64,000 nt of DNA from Polaribacter glomeratus. Lineage in GTDB: Bacteria; Bacteroidota; Bacteroidia; Flavobacteriales; Flavobacteriaceae. This document shows, piece by piece, positions 45,103 to 54,957 of the stretch. Made by a program: the position numbers and the translations under genes. Location of the stretch: NCBI RefSeq assembly GCF_002954665.1, contig NZ_MSCM01000002.1:344767-408766 (forward strand), read 5' to 3'. The first letter of the stretch is position 1. Each line of letters starts with the position of its first letter. Below the pieces are notes generated by a model. The model was not told the origin of the DNA. It searched no databases and saw only the letters and a list, made by a program, of their open reading frames with translations.

Positions 45103-47655
45103 TTATAATTTCAATAATTTAAATGATTTATTTTCTGTTTTAAGAAGATAAATTCCTTGTTTAAAGTTTGATAAATCTATTTGATTTCCCTTTCCGCTTA
45201 AAATTTTTACTCCAGAAATGGCATACACTTCCCAAATTTCTTCACTACTTAGTCTAAAGATTCCCGTTTCACTTGGATTTGGAAATACAGTTGTTTTTTT
45301 ATTAAAAATAACATCATTAATACTTAAAACTTTAGAAAAAGTTGCTTTGATATTCAAATCAGTTTCAACCGTAATATCTATTGGATTATCCATACTTACA
45401 ATAGCTCCTGTCCATCCTGCAAACTCCCAACCTTCATCAGGAATTGCCAGTAATTTTAATTCGCGACCAGCAAAACAAGTTCCACTTTTATAATTCAGCA
45501 ATCCTTCTCCTTCTTGAGTTAAAGTTACATTTAAAACCGTAGCATCTGTACGAGGCACAAATTCTATTGAATCTATAATTAAACTTCCTGTTTTTGTTCT
45601 GCTATAGATTTTAAATTGATTGATAATACCTTGCCAAAGACTCCAATCAGAAATATCAATTTCAAAATTTTCAAACCCCTGATTTAAAGGTATATTTACT
45701 ACTTTTCTACCAGATGAAAAATCTTGACCAGGCACATTAGCAACCATTTGTATGCCTACATTATCTGTTGTATTTCTTGCTCTTAATCGTAAAGTATCGT
45801 AATTATCTGAATTGATTTTTAAATTTGTAATTTCTGCCATTGGAAAACCCCAACCAGACTCTACAAAATTTAAAGTTAACAAATCGTTTTCAGTATCAAT
45901 TACCATTCCTGCACTTGCAGGTTTAAAAGGTTGAAAATCTTCTGTAGTTGTCCAAATAACTTTTGCAGGACTTAATTCTTGCACAAAATCTGGTTCTATT
46001 TGAAACTCAAACTTTCTATATCCAAAAGAAGGAATTTCAGTTGACAAAGTTATCATTGATCCAGAACCACTTGTAACTCTTGCTTCTGTAATTATGTTTA
46101 TCCATTTACTAAATGTGTAAGGAGTTTTGTGATCGTAAACTGCCCAAGCCGCCAAACCAGCTGCATTTAAAACACGTTCTGGTGTTCCTTTTCTATCCCA
46201 TCTATTTTTTATCCAACCAGAAGCAGGTTCATTTTCTAAAAAAGCTTGAAATTTATTTTGTTCTTTACCATACAATGCATTTCTATAGTAAATTTTTGTT
46301 CCAACTGGCACCTCTAAATTAAATGAAACTTCTACCGCTTCAGAATCTCTATAATTTAAAGAACTATCATTATAATTATATACCAAAACATCAAATTTAT
46401 TATTAGCATCTCCTTTCGCAAAAATAGCATCTAACTTATTTGAACTAACTTTTGGTGTTCCAGATACAGTTGTTTCATATCTTTTTTTACCAACCATATT
46501 ATTTACGACTGCAATAACTCCGTCATTTCTTCCTGTTCTAATTCCCCATCTATAAATTTGGTCTAAACCCTTATTCTGATTTTTATAAAACATGTGCGAA
46601 AAAGTAAGGTCTACAAGTTCTGCATGCGTTGTAGCAGCTCTTAAAAAACTACCTCCATCTTCCTCTGGTGGTGCTATAGAAATTATTGGCGCATACTCCA
46701 TAACATCTAATTTGGCATTTGCATTCCATTTTGAATGATTTGTTAGCGGAGCAAAAAGTTGATCAAATTTTTCTGATAACTTTAAAGATCTACTATTGTT
46801 AACAATTATATAATCAGAAATACCCCAAAAATCATAACGTAGATTATTATTAAAACAATACTCAATTAAGCCATCTGCAAAAGAAGCAAAAGGTTCTCCT
46901 TTGTAATTTGTTTCGCTGCCATTTTTATAAAAGAAATTGGGTTCTCTAGTGTGTAAACCAATTTTTGCTTCTGGTAATATAGCTCTAACAGATTGTTCTA
47001 TATCTTGAAAATGAGCTATAAAATCTTGTTTTGTTCCTCGCCAATGATCGGGTGTTTCTATTTCTGAACCCACTCTAAAACGCCAAGAAAGCACTTCTGT
47101 TTCTCCATAAGTATCAATCAACTCTTGCACCATTGCCTTTACAAAATCTCTAAAAGCAACTCTATCTTTTGGTGGTAAAGAATTACCATAAATTGTTATT
47201 CTTTCACTCTCTTTAAAATCGGTTCCATTATAAGATTGCCCATTAGGAATAAAGGTATATCCGTGCTGAAAAGCCCAAGAAGGCTGGTCTAAAACAATTT
47301 GAAAAAGTTTAGTGTTAGAATTACGAATTGTATTAATTCTAGACAATAAAGCCGTGAAATTATAGACATATTTATTATTTACAGAATCATATCTAACTGG
47401 ATCATAGTCATAGTCTGGCACTCGTTTTCCATTTACAGTTTTGTTAATTCCACCAATCATTCTTACTGTATTCACATCAACTCCATTTCTCACAACAACG
47501 CCGTTTTCTGGAGAAATACGATTGGCAACTCTCCAAATGTTATGAAGTTCTTCTTTTTCTTTGGTTTGGTCTGTAAAATCTGTAGAAATTGATACTTGTG
47601 CTTGCACTATTAAGAATGCAAATACAGAAAAGATAAAAGTAAATGTTTTTTTCAT
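45103..47655 (-). CDS. GH39-like clan-A glycoside hydrolase with T9SS domain, 850 aa
   Basis: Signal peptide to about residue 20. Barrel at about 35-440 with SWRFRVGSEIETPDHW (E198 as acid/base) and LDVMEYAPI (E320 as nucleophile candidate), as in GH39-type xylosidases. A beta-sandwich (about 560-700) resembles a carbohydrate-binding module. A divergent InlB-type repeat (about 705-775, WEFAGWTG) and a type IX sorting domain (VFPNPSETGIF ... KLLKL) follow. It probably removes xylose or uronate from ulvan oligomers. The family call is tentative. First gene of a transcript with GH78. Confidence 0.72.
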   Translation of the reverse strand: MKKTFTFIFSVFAFLIVQAQVSISTDFTDQTKEKEELHNIWRVANRISPENGVVVRNGVDVNTVRMIGGINKTVNGKRVPDYDYDPVRYDSVNNKYVYNFTALLSRINTIRNSNTKLFQIVLDQPSWAFQHGYTFIPNGQSYNGTDFKESERITIYGNSLPPKDRVAFRDFVKAMVQELIDTYGETEVLSWRFRVGSEIETPDHWRGTKQDFIAHFQDIEQSVRAILPEAKIGLHTREPNFFYKNGSETNYKGEPFASFADGLIEYCFNNNLRYDFWGISDYIIVNNSRSLKLSEKFDQLFAPLTNHSKWNANAKLDVMEYAPIISIAPPEEDGGSFLRAATTHAELVDLTFSHMFYKNQNKGLDQIYRWGIRTGRNDGVIAVVNNMVGKKRYETTVSGTPKVSSNKLDAIFAKGDANNKFDVLVYNYNDSSLNYRDSEAVEVSFNLEVPVGTKIYYRNALYGKEQNKFQAFLENEPASGWIKNRWDRKGTPERVLNAAGLAAWAVYDHKTPYTFSKWINIITEARVTSGSGSMITLSTEIPSFGYRKFEFQIEPDFVQELSPAKVIWTTTEDFQPFKPASAGMVIDTENDLLTLNFVESGWGFPMAEITNLKINSDNYDTLRLRARNTTDNVGIQMVANVPGQDFSSGRKVVNIPLNQGFENFEIDISDWSLWQGIINQFKIYSRTKTGSLIIDSIEFVPRTDATVLNVTLTQEGEGLLNYKSGTCFAGRELKLLAIPDEGWEFAGWTGAIVSMDNPIDITVETDLNIKATFSKVLSINDVIFNKKTTVFPNPSETGIFRLSSEEIWEVYAISGVKILSGKGNQIDLSNFKQGIYLLKTENKSFKLLKL

Positions 47656-47682
47656 GTGTTATATTTCAATAAATAATTTTTA

Positions 47683-47727
47683 TAAACTTACTTTATAGAA
47701 AAAACAAAACTATCCTGTGCTGTACTG
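47683..47727 (-). promoter_or_regulatory. Shared regulon promoter, GH39-like/GH78 operon
   Basis: Minus strand: CAGTACAGCACAGGAT (47727-47712), 21 nt, then TAAGTTTA (47690-47683). Confidence 0.78.
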
Positions 47728-47755
47728 AATTTCACACTATTAAAACGTTAAAGTT

Positions 47756-49069
47756 TTATTGAAAACTAAACCAATCTAAATGTAAAATATCTGTTGATAT
47801 TCCTTTAAATACTATACAAATATCGCTAACCGCTTTTGTGTTTTTTAAGTGTGCTGTAAAAGTAGCGTAAGAGTTGCTATTTCCTGTTGATGTAATTTTA
47901 CAAGAACCTACTACTTTTCCACTCGTGTCTTGTATTTCTATAATTCCTTCATTGACAGATGATACAAAGAAACTTATTGATTTTTTATCAGCAATATTTT
48001 TAATATTAGGGAAATAAAGTTTTGCATTGTTTTTAATATTCTGAATTTCAAATCCACCATTTGGAGATTCTTTTTTCTCTACTTTTTCTGATTTCATGTA
48101 CCATTCCGCTTCTATTTTATCCCAATTTGCATCGTATCTACCAATACCTGTTGCAAAATGATTTTTTAAGAAATTAGTATCATCCACCATTTCTCCATTA
48201 TCTTTATAATGCACGTAAGTTATGTAAGATTCTCTAAATCGAATTTTTTTGTCAGTAACAAATTTACACCAGGTATGAAACCATTGATTATTCCAAGTAA
48301 AATAATTACCATGCGCTTGACCCGTTAATCCATAAGTACCATCGCCCGAATTTCCTACAAAATTATACGGTCCATAAATAGTATTAGAAACAGCATATAA
48401 AGATCCGGCAGATAAATAATATTTTCCATTGTGTTTGTGTAAGTTTGGTTTATCATTAGAAAACCCATTTTCCTTATTAACAACCATAGGTTTTGGTATT
48501 TCTTTTAAAGAAATCATATCTTCTGCAAGTTCTGCGATGTAATATCGCAAACCTTCTATTTTAGAAGAATGATGCCCAAAAATAATATAAGCACGTCCAT
48601 CCTCTTCAATTAAAACCGTAGGATCATATTCTTTACCTGGTGTTAAATTTTCATCTAACATGGGTTTTCCTAAAACATCGTTGTAAGGACCTTCCGGATT
48701 ATCTGCAACCAAAACTCCGGTTGATTTATTACCATCAGAAAAATAGAAATAATATTTACCGTTTTTAGTTACGGTTTCTGTTGCCCAACAACTTTTAGAA
48801 CCTTTTCCCATATAGGTTTCAGAAGGATCAATCTTCAATTCATAGGTCCAATTTACCAAATCTTCTGATGACCAAATATGCCAATCGGGCATTATAAATT
48901 GATTTGCATTTCTATCTTCATCACGCGTTGTGTACAAATATGCCTTGTTGTTAAAAATATAAATATGCGGATCTGCCATCCCAAAATCTTTTACAATAGG
49001 ATTTTGGGCGATTATTTGAGGAGAAATACAGAAAATAATTAATGTAAATATGAGTTTTAAAGAATTCAT
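47756..49069 (-). CDS. GH43 glycoside hydrolase, second paralogue, 437 aa
   Basis: Signal peptide (IFTLIIFCISPQIIAQ). Propeller with MADPHIYIFNNKAYLYTTRD (catalytic Asp), EYDPTVLIEEDGRAYIIFG, GQAHGNYFTWNNQWFHTW and RFRESYITYVHYKDNGEMV, and a C-terminal beta-sandwich. It shares the layout of the GH43 at 39835, including the final domain, but the loop before AHG differs (LTGQ here, LDEF there). Exo-xylosidase/arabinosidase-type activity is likely. It follows the sulfatase gene across a terminator (49101-49135), so it depends on read-through or an unseen promoter. Confidence 0.85.
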   Translation of the reverse strand: MNSLKLIFTLIIFCISPQIIAQNPIVKDFGMADPHIYIFNNKAYLYTTRDEDRNANQFIMPDWHIWSSEDLVNWTYELKIDPSETYMGKGSKSCWATETVTKNGKYYFYFSDGNKSTGVLVADNPEGPYNDVLGKPMLDENLTPGKEYDPTVLIEEDGRAYIIFGHHSSKIEGLRYYIAELAEDMISLKEIPKPMVVNKENGFSNDKPNLHKHNGKYYLSAGSLYAVSNTIYGPYNFVGNSGDGTYGLTGQAHGNYFTWNNQWFHTWCKFVTDKKIRFRESYITYVHYKDNGEMVDDTNFLKNHFATGIGRYDANWDKIEAEWYMKSEKVEKKESPNGGFEIQNIKNNAKLYFPNIKNIADKKSISFFVSSVNEGIIEIQDTSGKVVGSCKITSTGNSNSYATFTAHLKNTKAVSDICIVFKGISTDILHLDWFSFQ

Positions 49070-49100
49070 TTTAAAATATTTTATATTAATTGTTGTTAAA

Positions 49101-49135
49101 AAAAAGCTCGAAAATTTTCTGATTTTCGAGCTTTT
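49101..49135 (-). terminator. Terminator/attenuator between sulfatase and GH43
   Basis: A 14-bp stem pairs 49102-49115 with 49122-49135 (core AAGCTCGAAAAT). On the minus strand it is followed by T8. It would end most transcripts of the DUF1080-to-sulfatase operon. Confidence 0.8.
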
Positions 49136-49154
49136 AAAACTTTAAATAAAAGTT

Positions 49155-50873
49155 TTAGTTTGTAAATTTTTGTGGCGCAGAATATCTACCCGTTCTATTG
49201 AGTTCATCATAAATACGCATTTTATAGAAATAGGTTTTTTGAGATTCTAATTTATTTCCAACAAACTTTATTCCTTGTTTTGCATCACTTTCTACCTTGT
49301 CGCTATTCCAAACATCACCAATATTATTATCATTATTTTCTTTGGATGAAGAAACCAATATTTGATACCCAGTTTGCTTTTGAGAATTGTTAGAAACTTC
49401 CCAACTAAACTGATTTTTATTGAAGGTTACGTTTATAGGATTAAACTCAAAAGGATCTCTATATTCCAAAATTAAAGCTTCTAATTTATTTCGTAATTTA
49501 TTTGAAACCTCTTGATGTTTTTCATCCTTAATAAGATTGTTTGTTTCTCTTGGGTCTTCTTTTAAATTGTATAATTCTTCAATTGATTTATCATCAACAT
49601 ATCTAAAATATTTCCAATCTTTTGTTCTAACACCTTCACTTGGCGCAATGTTTTTGAAATCCCATAAATGCTCAATTAAAATGGTATCTCTTTTTAAATC
49701 AACTTTATCAGTATCTACAAAAGGCTTTAAACTTTTTCCGTGCCAAGTTGCCGGAGCTTGTACACCTGCAAAATCTAAAATTGTTGCAGGAACATCAATA
49801 TTCAAAGCCATTTCATCAACATCTTTATGGTTTTTATTTCTTGGGTCATAAATAATTAAAGGTACTTTGATGGAATTTTCATACATCAACCATTTTCCAG
49901 AAATTTGTCTTTCTCCTAAGAAAAAACCATTATCTCCCATTAAAATTATTATGGTATTATCTGCAATTCCTTTTTGTTCTAATTCCTTTCTGATTTTAGA
50001 AATTTCATCATCAATTCCTGCAATCATTCTGTAATATCCTTTTACACTATGTTGATATTTTTCTGGTGTGTCATTTCTCCAAAACCAACGCAAACGATTA
50101 AAACCATCTTTTACACGTTGTGGTAATTTATTATAATCTTCATCAGATGAATTATTTGCATCCGGAATTGTAGTATTTTCTAAAATGTGATTGTATTTCT
50201 CATCCCAAAAATATTGCTCAACCGTATTATCACTTGCATGAGGTGCAGAAAAACTAAGTTGTAAACAAAAAGGTTTGTCTGATGGTGCTTTTTTGATAAA
50301 ATCTATCGCTTTTTCTCCTGTATATCGCGTTAAATGAACGGTATCTTTTCCTAAAGTTTTGTAGTAATAACTTGTAATGTCTTTTTTATCATAGCGTAAA
50401 TCGTAGTTTTCAGAAACGTTATACAGTGAATCTAAGTGTTTATACTTGACTCCGAATTTCCCATATAAACCTGTATAATAACCCGCTTTTTTAAGAATTC
50501 TTGGATATGCATTTTGCATATATTCTTCTTTCATTTCGCCAGTTGTAAAACTATAATTATGTGTGCGTTCTTGCAAGCCACTAATAATACTTGCTCTACT
50601 TGCAGCACAAATTGGCGTAGTTGCAATGGTGTTTTTAAAGAACACAGCCTTCTCTGCAAGTTGATCCATTTCTGGGGTGTAGGCTAATTTATTACCAGCA
50701 TAACCAATGGCATCCCAACGTTGATCATCTGTTAAAATAAAAATGATATTTGGTTTTTTCTGTGATATTTCTATTACTGGTTTATTTGAACATCCGAAGA
50801 GCAAAAGAGTTGCAAAACTTAAAATTAATACTTGTTTTATTTTTTGATGTGCTATTTTTATAAACTTAATCAT
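49155..50873 (-). CDS. S1-family sulfatase lipoprotein, 572 aa
   Basis: Lipobox LLLFGC (Cys 28). Sulfatase domain with [14 protein letters not shown] (metal-binding D49/D50) and PICAASR (C89 to be formylglycine, R93). MGDNGFFLGERQISGKWLMYENSIKVPL follows, then a fibronectin-like end (about 480-572). It closely parallels the sulfatase half of the fused protein at 26661. Likely removes sulfate from rhamnose-3-sulfate in the periplasm or at the cell surface. No anaerobic sulfatase-maturing enzyme is in view; the C-type active site could use an unlinked one. Last gene before the terminator. Confidence 0.88.
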   Translation of the reverse strand: MIKFIKIAHQKIKQVLILSFATLLLFGCSNKPVIEISQKKPNIIFILTDDQRWDAIGYAGNKLAYTPEMDQLAEKAVFFKNTIATTPICAASRASIISGLQERTHNYSFTTGEMKEEYMQNAYPRILKKAGYYTGLYGKFGVKYKHLDSLYNVSENYDLRYDKKDITSYYYKTLGKDTVHLTRYTGEKAIDFIKKAPSDKPFCLQLSFSAPHASDNTVEQYFWDEKYNHILENTTIPDANNSSDEDYNKLPQRVKDGFNRLRWFWRNDTPEKYQHSVKGYYRMIAGIDDEISKIRKELEQKGIADNTIIILMGDNGFFLGERQISGKWLMYENSIKVPLIIYDPRNKNHKDVDEMALNIDVPATILDFAGVQAPATWHGKSLKPFVDTDKVDLKRDTILIEHLWDFKNIAPSEGVRTKDWKYFRYVDDKSIEELYNLKEDPRETNNLIKDEKHQEVSNKLRNKLEALILEYRDPFEFNPINVTFNKNQFSWEVSNNSQKQTGYQILVSSSKENNDNNIGDVWNSDKVESDAKQGIKFVGNKLESQKTYFYKMRIYDELNRTGRYSAPQKFTN

Positions 50874-50896
50874 TATTCTTTTTTAAAGTATTCAAT

Positions 50897-52084
50897 TTAA
50901 ATATCAAACCCTGGATTCCAACTTACTATTTCATTATTGTACAAGGCATCTAATCCCATTTGTATTGCAATTGCGGCTCTTGCTCCTGTATAAATATTAG
51001 ATTCTGGTTCTTTATTATCTAAAATATTTATTTTAAAATCAATTAAAGCTTGTTTCGTTGGATCGGCGTGGGTAATTTTAATTTCTTCTCCGTTATTATA
51101 ATTTGCTTTTGCTGTGGCGCCAGAAACTCCGTCTACATCCGTATCCATTATTTTTTTCTTTCCTTCAGGATAAAACCAAACTTCATCATAATCAATTAAA
51201 ATAGTACCCTTATCACCAATTACTTTAATTTGATATCCTTCATTTGCATTGTTTGTTAAACAGGTAAATTTTGCTTTTACGCCATTAGGATAACTGTATA
51301 TAAGATGAATATTGTCAAAGGTTTCTCTACCATCTTTCCAATAATTTACGCCTCCCATTCCCATTACTTGATCTGGATTTGCCTCTAAAACCCAATTTAC
51401 AAATTCTATTTGATGTGAAGATAATTCTGCTAATAATCCGCCAGAATATTCCTTGTACATTCTCCAATTTATTTGTCGTTCTAAAGCAGGATCTGGAACT
51501 GGTTTTCTCCAGTTTCCATGTCTATTCCATTGGCATTCAAAAGCAGAAATAGTTCCTACTTTTCTTTCTTTAATCAATTCTACAACATGTCTATACAATC
51601 TAGAACTATGGTATTGATGACCAACCTGAAAGATTTTGTTCGTATTTTTTACTTTGTTTACTAACGTTTGTATTCCTTCATATCCCTTTGCCAAAGTTTT
51701 TTCGCAATACACGTGTTTGCCTGCTTCTAAAGCATCAATGGCAACTTGCGCATGTAAATAAAAAGGAACTGTAATTATAACAGCGTCTATTGTTTTATCT
51801 TTTAATAATTCTAAATAATTATCATGCCCTTTAGCAAGACTATTGCTTAATTTTATCCCTTCTTCTAATCGAAACGGAATGTTATCACAACACGCCACAA
51901 CTTGCAAGCCTTCAATATTTTTTATGATATTTAATAATCCTTTGCCACGAACACCAGTACCAATAATACCAATATTTATAATTTTATCTTTTAATAGATT
52001 GTATCCAACACTACCCAGAACAGAAGAAGAAGCTAAGATTCCTGTTGCCAAACTACTTTTTTTTATAAATTCTCTTCTTTTCAA
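50897..52084 (-). CDS. Gfo/Idh/MocA-family oxidoreductase with Tat-like signal, 395 aa
   Basis: N terminus KRREFIKKSSLATG is a Tat-type signal, so the folded enzyme with its NAD(P) cofactor would be exported. The Rossmann fold (NIGIIGTGVRGKGLLNII) and EKTLAKG (the family EKP-like motif, with T for P) are plain, as is the C-terminal dimer domain (SGGLLAELSSHQIEFVNWVL). It probably oxidises or reduces a sugar position, likely C3. It neighbours a second Gfo/Idh/MocA gene and a DUF1080 gene in one operon. Start is ATG. Confidence 0.85.
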   Translation of the reverse strand: MKRREFIKKSSLATGILASSSVLGSVGYNLLKDKIINIGIIGTGVRGKGLLNIIKNIEGLQVVACCDNIPFRLEEGIKLSNSLAKGHDNYLELLKDKTIDAVIITVPFYLHAQVAIDALEAGKHVYCEKTLAKGYEGIQTLVNKVKNTNKIFQVGHQYHSSRLYRHVVELIKERKVGTISAFECQWNRHGNWRKPVPDPALERQINWRMYKEYSGGLLAELSSHQIEFVNWVLEANPDQVMGMGGVNYWKDGRETFDNIHLIYSYPNGVKAKFTCLTNNANEGYQIKVIGDKGTILIDYDEVWFYPEGKKKIMDTDVDGVSGATAKANYNNGEEIKITHADPTKQALIDFKINILDNKEPESNIYTGARAAIAIQMGLDALYNNEIVSWNPGFDI

Positions 52085-52112
52085 TATTGTTTAATTAATG
52101 GTTATCAATTTT

Positions 52113-53447
52113 TTATATTTCCCAACCTGGTTCATACGTACGTGACCATAATTTCATGGCTTCACGATTATAAATCACGCCCGTTGTATCATCAACATCA
52201 AAACCACTATTTATTCTGAAAGCAATATTAGCATAATGAACCATTGCCATACTTTTGCTAGCATCATCAATTGGTGCTGTTAAAACGGCTTTACCACGAA
52301 TGGTGTCAAAAAGATTCTGTACATGTTTGGTTGATGTATCCCCACCACCGCCAAGTGCGGTTCCAGATTCGTTTGAAGTAGTTTTACTATCTCTAATTAG
52401 TTTTCCATTTCGATCATATAAAATATACTTCCCTCTATCTACAAATACAGAACCTTCTGATCCATAAATAATTGTACCTCTTCCTGCTCCATAAGTAGTG
52501 TAGTTATTACGTGATTTTCCATTCCATTTAATTACTTTATTATCTGCAAATTTAAAGGTAGCTTCCATATCATCATACATTTCCCAACCGTCATTTAAAA
52601 ATTGACGCTTTTCTGCTTCAACATACACCTGCTTTGGATAATTTACTTGTAGTGCCCATCTTGCAACATCTAATTCATGTGTACCATTATTACCAGCTTC
52701 TGCCGTTCCATAATCCCAGCCATACCAATGCCAGTTATAGTTCCAAGTTTCAGAAGTGTAGGCTCTTCTTGGTGCTGGACCTTGCCATAAATCCCAATCT
52801 AAACCAGCAGGAATTGGAGCACTTTTTTGCAAAGGCGCTTCACCTCTTCCGTTACTGTAAAAAGCTACAGCTTTATACGGAGTACCAATTATTCCGTTAT
52901 GAATTTCATTAATAATTTCTATTGTATGCCCAGAAGAACGTTGCTGATTTCCCATTTGCACCACTTTACTGTAGGCTTTTGATGCTTTTACAAGTTGCTC
53001 GTTTTCATACATATTATGGCTACATGGTTTTTCTACATAAACATGCTTACCCGCTTTCATGGCCATAATTGAACCAGGAGTATGCCAATGATCTGGTGTA
53101 GCATTAATTAAAACATCTACATTTTTATCATCCAAAACTTTTCTGATATCATTCTCCAAATTTGGATTGTAATTAATATGTTGTCTAAATTCCTTTAAGC
53201 CTTTTAAACGCTGACTTTCCATTACATCACATAAATACAACAATTTTACATTGCTTTCTTTTGTTGCAATTGGATCTTTAAAAGCACCTAATCTTCTCCC
53301 TAAACCAGCTATTGCAACATTTAAACGATCATTTGAACCAATTATATTATTATAACTCTTTGCAGACATTGCCATAGCTGAACTTGCCACTGTTATACCT
53401 GCACCAGCTAAAGCTGTTTTTTTTATAAAATTTCTTCTAGAAGTCAT
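52113..53447 (-). CDS. Gfo/Idh/MocA-family oxidoreductase with Tat-like signal, 444 aa
   Basis: N terminus TSRRNFIKKTALAGAGITVASSAMA is a Tat-type signal. The Rossmann part (LNVAIAGLGRRLGAF) and EKPCSHN (catalytic-site Lys) follow, then a long C-terminal part with WNYNWHWYGWDYGTAEAGNNGTHELDVARW. It differs in length from the neighbouring oxidoreductase, so the pair probably act on different positions or steps. It is 6 nt after the DUF1080 gene. The context points to redox-assisted glycoside cleavage rather than simple sugar catabolism. Confidence 0.85.
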   Translation of the reverse strand: MTSRRNFIKKTALAGAGITVASSAMAMSAKSYNNIIGSNDRLNVAIAGLGRRLGAFKDPIATKESNVKLLYLCDVMESQRLKGLKEFRQHINYNPNLENDIRKVLDDKNVDVLINATPDHWHTPGSIMAMKAGKHVYVEKPCSHNMYENEQLVKASKAYSKVVQMGNQQRSSGHTIEIINEIHNGIIGTPYKAVAFYSNGRGEAPLQKSAPIPAGLDWDLWQGPAPRRAYTSETWNYNWHWYGWDYGTAEAGNNGTHELDVARWALQVNYPKQVYVEAEKRQFLNDGWEMYDDMEATFKFADNKVIKWNGKSRNNYTTYGAGRGTIIYGSEGSVFVDRGKYILYDRNGKLIRDSKTTSNESGTALGGGGDTSTKHVQNLFDTIRGKAVLTAPIDDASKSMAMVHYANIAFRINSGFDVDDTTGVIYNREAMKLWSRTYEPGWEI

Positions 53448-53453
53448 TATCTT

Positions 53454-54818
53454 TTAAAGTTCTTTAATTTTAATGTTTTTAAATGAGACTTTATCTCCAT
53501 GATCTTGTAAAAGAATTTGTCCTTTTTCTAGCAATCCAAAATTTGGCCATTTCGCATATTTGCTTTCTGAAACAATTTTCAAGAAATCTTTACTTCCTCT
53601 TTCATATTCTAATACTTTCATATCATTTAACCAATGTTCTACATGGTTGTTTTTTGAGATGATGTATGCCGAATTCCATTCGCCAATTACCTTCATTGGT
53701 TTTGCTGTATTTGCTTCAATTAAATCATATAAAGAACACACCGTTCTGCTTCCTTTATGGTTTCCTAATTTTGCATCAGGATGAAGCGCATCATCTAAAA
53801 TTTGATATTCTAACCCTATCGATGAACCTTCGCCTTTGTTAATATTAGTGTCAACATAATATTTAATTCCACTATTTGCGCCTGCTGTTAATTTAAAATC
53901 GACTTTTAACTCAAAATCTCCATATAATTCTTCAGTTACAATATCTCCACCAGTTGCAGCTTCTGCACCTCCAGAAGACAATACAACTAATTCTCCATCA
54001 TTAATTTCCCAACCTTTTTCTGGAAACTTATCTAATTTTGCGCCTCTCCATCCATTAGTTGTATTACCATCCCAAAGCATTTTCCAACCTTGTTTCGTTT
54101 CATCATCAGTAAGAGTATTTTTAGTATGAACAGGTTTCGCTGTCGTTTTTTTAGTATACTTTTCTAATTCTTGTGTAAGGATTTTAATATTCTTCCAAGA
54201 AATAGTAGTTCCTTCTTTTTGATCGCTATGAATACTATGTACTTGCAAGCCAATAAAGCCAGATGCTGTTTTATCATCAATTAAATTGGCTGCAGCAACT
54301 CCGTTAATCCAAGTTTTAATGGTATCTTTTATTACTTCAATTCTATAATGGTTCCAATTATTTTGATTAAATACTTTTTTTGATGGTGCATTTTCATCTG
54401 CAATAGGATACAACCATTTGCGTCTAGATTCATCATAAATACCAGCGCTCCAAGCTCGTTTAGAAGGATCTATTTCTATTTGATATCCATGAACCCGACC
54501 ATTTCTGTAATAGGGAAAACTGTTGCTTCGTATTTGAATTCCAGAATTCATACTCGAATCTACTTTAAAATCGAGTTCTAGTATAAAATTACTATAATTT
54601 TTGTCTGTAGTTAAAAAAGTATTGGGCGTATTTTTTACAGTTGCTCCCGTAATAACTCCATTTAAAATACTAAATGTGGCTTCTCCTCCTTTTACAGACC
54701 AGCCTTTTAAAGAATTACCTTCAATTAAAGATTCCCAAGGAACTTTATCGTTATGTGTTTTTTTACAACTTAAAGATATAATTGTAGCAAAAATAAGAAT
54801 GATTGAATTTTTAATCAT
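53454..54818 (-). CDS. Double DUF1080 (3-keto-disaccharide hydrolase-type) lipoprotein, 454 aa
   Basis: Lipobox ISLSC (Cys 18). Two DUF1080 beta-jelly-rolls: about 27-215 (WESLIEGNSLKGWSVKGG ... GIQIRSNSFPYYRNGRVHGYQIEI) and about 240-454 (WKMLWDGNTTNGWRGAKLD ... GLEYQILDDALHPDAKLGNHKGSRTVCSLY). Pfam names this family for 3-keto-disaccharide hydrolysis. With the two Gfo/Idh/MocA genes directly downstream, it suggests oxidation at C3 followed by cleavage of the activated bond. First gene of the operon DUF1080, two oxidoreductases, sulfatase. Regulon promoter 17-61 nt upstream. Confidence 0.85.
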   Translation of the reverse strand: MIKNSIILIFATIISLSCKKTHNDKVPWESLIEGNSLKGWSVKGGEATFSILNGVITGATVKNTPNTFLTTDKNYSNFILELDFKVDSSMNSGIQIRSNSFPYYRNGRVHGYQIEIDPSKRAWSAGIYDESRRKWLYPIADENAPSKKVFNQNNWNHYRIEVIKDTIKTWINGVAAANLIDDKTASGFIGLQVHSIHSDQKEGTTISWKNIKILTQELEKYTKKTTAKPVHTKNTLTDDETKQGWKMLWDGNTTNGWRGAKLDKFPEKGWEINDGELVVLSSGGAEAATGGDIVTEELYGDFELKVDFKLTAGANSGIKYYVDTNINKGEGSSIGLEYQILDDALHPDAKLGNHKGSRTVCSLYDLIEANTAKPMKVIGEWNSAYIISKNNHVEHWLNDMKVLEYERGSKDFLKIVSESKYAKWPNFGLLEKGQILLQDHGDKVSFKNIKIKEL

Positions 54819-54834
54819 AAAATATATTTTAACT

Positions 54835-54879
54835 CAAATAAACCCTTTTTTATTGATTTCTCTGTCCTGCACTATACTG
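54835..54879 (-). promoter_or_regulatory. Shared regulon promoter, DUF1080 operon
   Basis: Minus strand: CAGTATAGTGCAGGAC (54879-54864), 21 nt, then TTTATTTG (54842-54835), the same -7 box as the SusCD promoter. Confidence 0.78.
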
Positions 54880-54902
54880 CATTATAGTATAGTTTACAAA
54901 CA

Positions 54903-54940
54903 AAAAAACTTCTCTAAAACATTTTTCTAGAGAAGTTTTT
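54903..54940 (-). terminator. Terminator of the SusCD operon
   Basis: AAAAACTTCTCTA (54903-54915) pairs with TAGAGAAGTTTTT (54928-54940), followed by T on the minus strand. It is 18 nt past the fasciclin-like gene. Confidence 0.85.
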
Positions 54941-54957
54941 TAATTATTTAGTTTATG

